Assembly (NCBI GenBank): GCA_934630735.1
Contig: CAKTWK010000047.1
Coordinates: forward strand, 1-12,147
Length of the DNA stretch: 12,147 nt
Direction: 5' to 3'
Origin: an uncultured Collinsella sp.
GTDB taxonomy: Bacteria > Actinomycetota > Coriobacteriia > Coriobacteriales > Coriobacteriaceae
The stretch's first letter is position 1. Each line of letters starts with the position of its first letter. The notes beneath the pieces were generated by a model. That model saw only the letters and a list, made by a program, of their open reading frames with translations, was not told the DNA's origin and searched no databases. Shown piece by piece: positions 11,455 to 12,147 of the stretch. Both the position numbers and the translations under genes were made by a program.

Positions 11455-12147
11455 CTAGAAGATTCTGCGCAGGTCTCCGCGGTTGAGGGCTTCGTCGAAG
11501 AGGTGCTTGAACACCACGCTGCCGTGCAGGCCGTCGTGCTCGAACTCGTTGGTCACCCAGGCGTGCGAGTTGCCCACGCGGCTGAGCGTATCGAGCTGCA
11601 GACCCGAGTCCACGTACATGTCATCGAAGTACACCGCGGCCTGGAGCGGCACCTCGTTGCAGGCCAGGCGCTGCGGGTCGTAGATCTTATCCCAGCTGGT
11701 GTCCTCCATCAGCAGGTCCATCGCCGGCTTGAAGGGTTTGAGTTCGGGCATCTGCTCAAACATCCACGGGAACATGGCCTCGCCGGTAAACATGAGCGGG
11801 CGCGCGAGTGTGTCGAACTCGGCACGATGAGCTTTCTCTTCTGCCGCGGCCCAGCGAATAGGCATGGTGTCGCCGTCGGCGTAGATGAACTCCTGAAGCG
11901 TCCAGTACAGCGGATTCGTGCGCGTGTTGGTGCGCTCGAAGGCGCGCATCAAAAAGCTATCGGATACTGAGGCACCGCAGCTCAGCGTGCCGTCGCCGTC
12001 AACAAACGCATGGTCGATAATCCAGTGCATGCGCTCAAAGCTCGGCTTCATGCCAAAGTCGCTGCCCATAAGCTGCAGGCGCTCCACCGTCATTGGCGAG
12101 CCGTCGGGCAGCACGGGCTTCTGCTCTTCGAGGGCATCTGCCAGGGC
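11455..12147 (-). CDS. Proline-iminopeptidase-like alpha/beta hydrolase, C-terminal part
   Basis: The frame is open at the right edge, so the N-terminal half, with the nucleophile Ser elbow, is outside the window. The visible 230 residues match the C-terminal cap and end of actinobacterial prolyl aminopeptidases. LPDGSPMTVERLQLMGSDFGM and FERMHWIIDHAF come from the helical cap. FTGEAMFPWMFEQ and the end block ACNEVPLQAAVYFDDMYVDSG...HAWVTNEFEHDGLHG carry the probable catalytic Asp (DDMYV) and His (EHDGL). Such enzymes remove N-terminal proline from peptides in the cytoplasm. Substrate preference cannot be confirmed from this part. The gene converges on proB, with about 315 bp of palindromic intergenic DNA between them. 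Confidence 0.85.
   Translation of the reverse strand, partial: ALADALEEQKPVLPDGSPMTVERLQLMGSDFGMKPSFERMHWIIDHAFVDGDGTLSCGASVSDSFLMRAFERTNTRTNPLYWTLQEFIYADGDTMPIRWAAAEEKAHRAEFDTLARPLMFTGEAMFPWMFEQMPELKPFKPAMDLLMEDTSWDKIYDPQRLACNEVPLQAAVYFDDMYVDSGLQLDTLSRVGNSHAWVTNEFEHDGLHGSVVFKHLFDEALNRGDLRRIF

Noticed and set aside
11201..11458. Frames on both strands inside the nested palindrome
   Set aside because: The two strands give similar peptides simply because the DNA is palindromic; there are no ribosome sites or domains.

Overview
The window is a GC-rich bacterial chromosome segment of ordinary housekeeping genes separated by unusually structured intergenic DNA. Gene content and style point to an actinobacterium of the class Coriobacteriia, most likely Collinsella or a close gut relative. 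The pointers are a high-GC coding bias, an ATP-type PEP carboxykinase, a TrpRS with a GDRPTG/HLGH signature, AGGAG-type ribosome sites, and small intergenic palindromes with a GGGGAC core. The genus is an inference from memory of such genomes and was not checked by any search.

Layout. 3-437 is the 3' end of pckA. 665-3381 holds four plus-strand genes: a B3/B4 tRNA-binding-domain protein, a MarR regulator, a DegV fatty-acid-binding protein and a small Cys-type alkylguanine-DNA alkyltransferase. The first gene, and the MarR/DegV pair, are preceded or followed by copies of a 41-bp palindrome. Four copies occur (453, 1413, 2992, 3398), and the asymmetric loop shows that they alternate in orientation. 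3382-3713 has no convincing gene but looks like a small RNA with a C/U-rich hairpin loop and a very strong final hairpin. 3714-6123 is on the minus strand: trpS and a WecA/TagO-type polyprenyl-phosphate sugar-1-phosphate transferase that starts cell-envelope glycopolymers. 6124-6648 is non-coding and contains a candidate minus-strand structured RNA plus a plus-strand promoter for a PflX-like radical SAM gene. Then come tRNA-Ala(CGC) with promoter and terminator, a small coiled-coil protein with a C-terminal membrane anchor, nicotinate phosphoribosyltransferase and glutamate 5-kinase. The last intergenic region carries a 160-bp nested palindrome and two more GGGGAC-type units. The window closes with the 3' part of a minus-strand proline-iminopeptidase-like hydrolase.

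The genes do not form one pathway: central metabolism, NAD salvage, proline synthesis, translation, envelope synthesis and DNA repair are interleaved as short transcription units. No CRISPR array, phage, toxin-antitoxin or defence system is visible. The material worth a second look is non-coding: the palindrome family that brackets two single genes, the large nested palindrome, two possible small RNAs, and an attenuator-like leader ahead of the B3/B4 gene.
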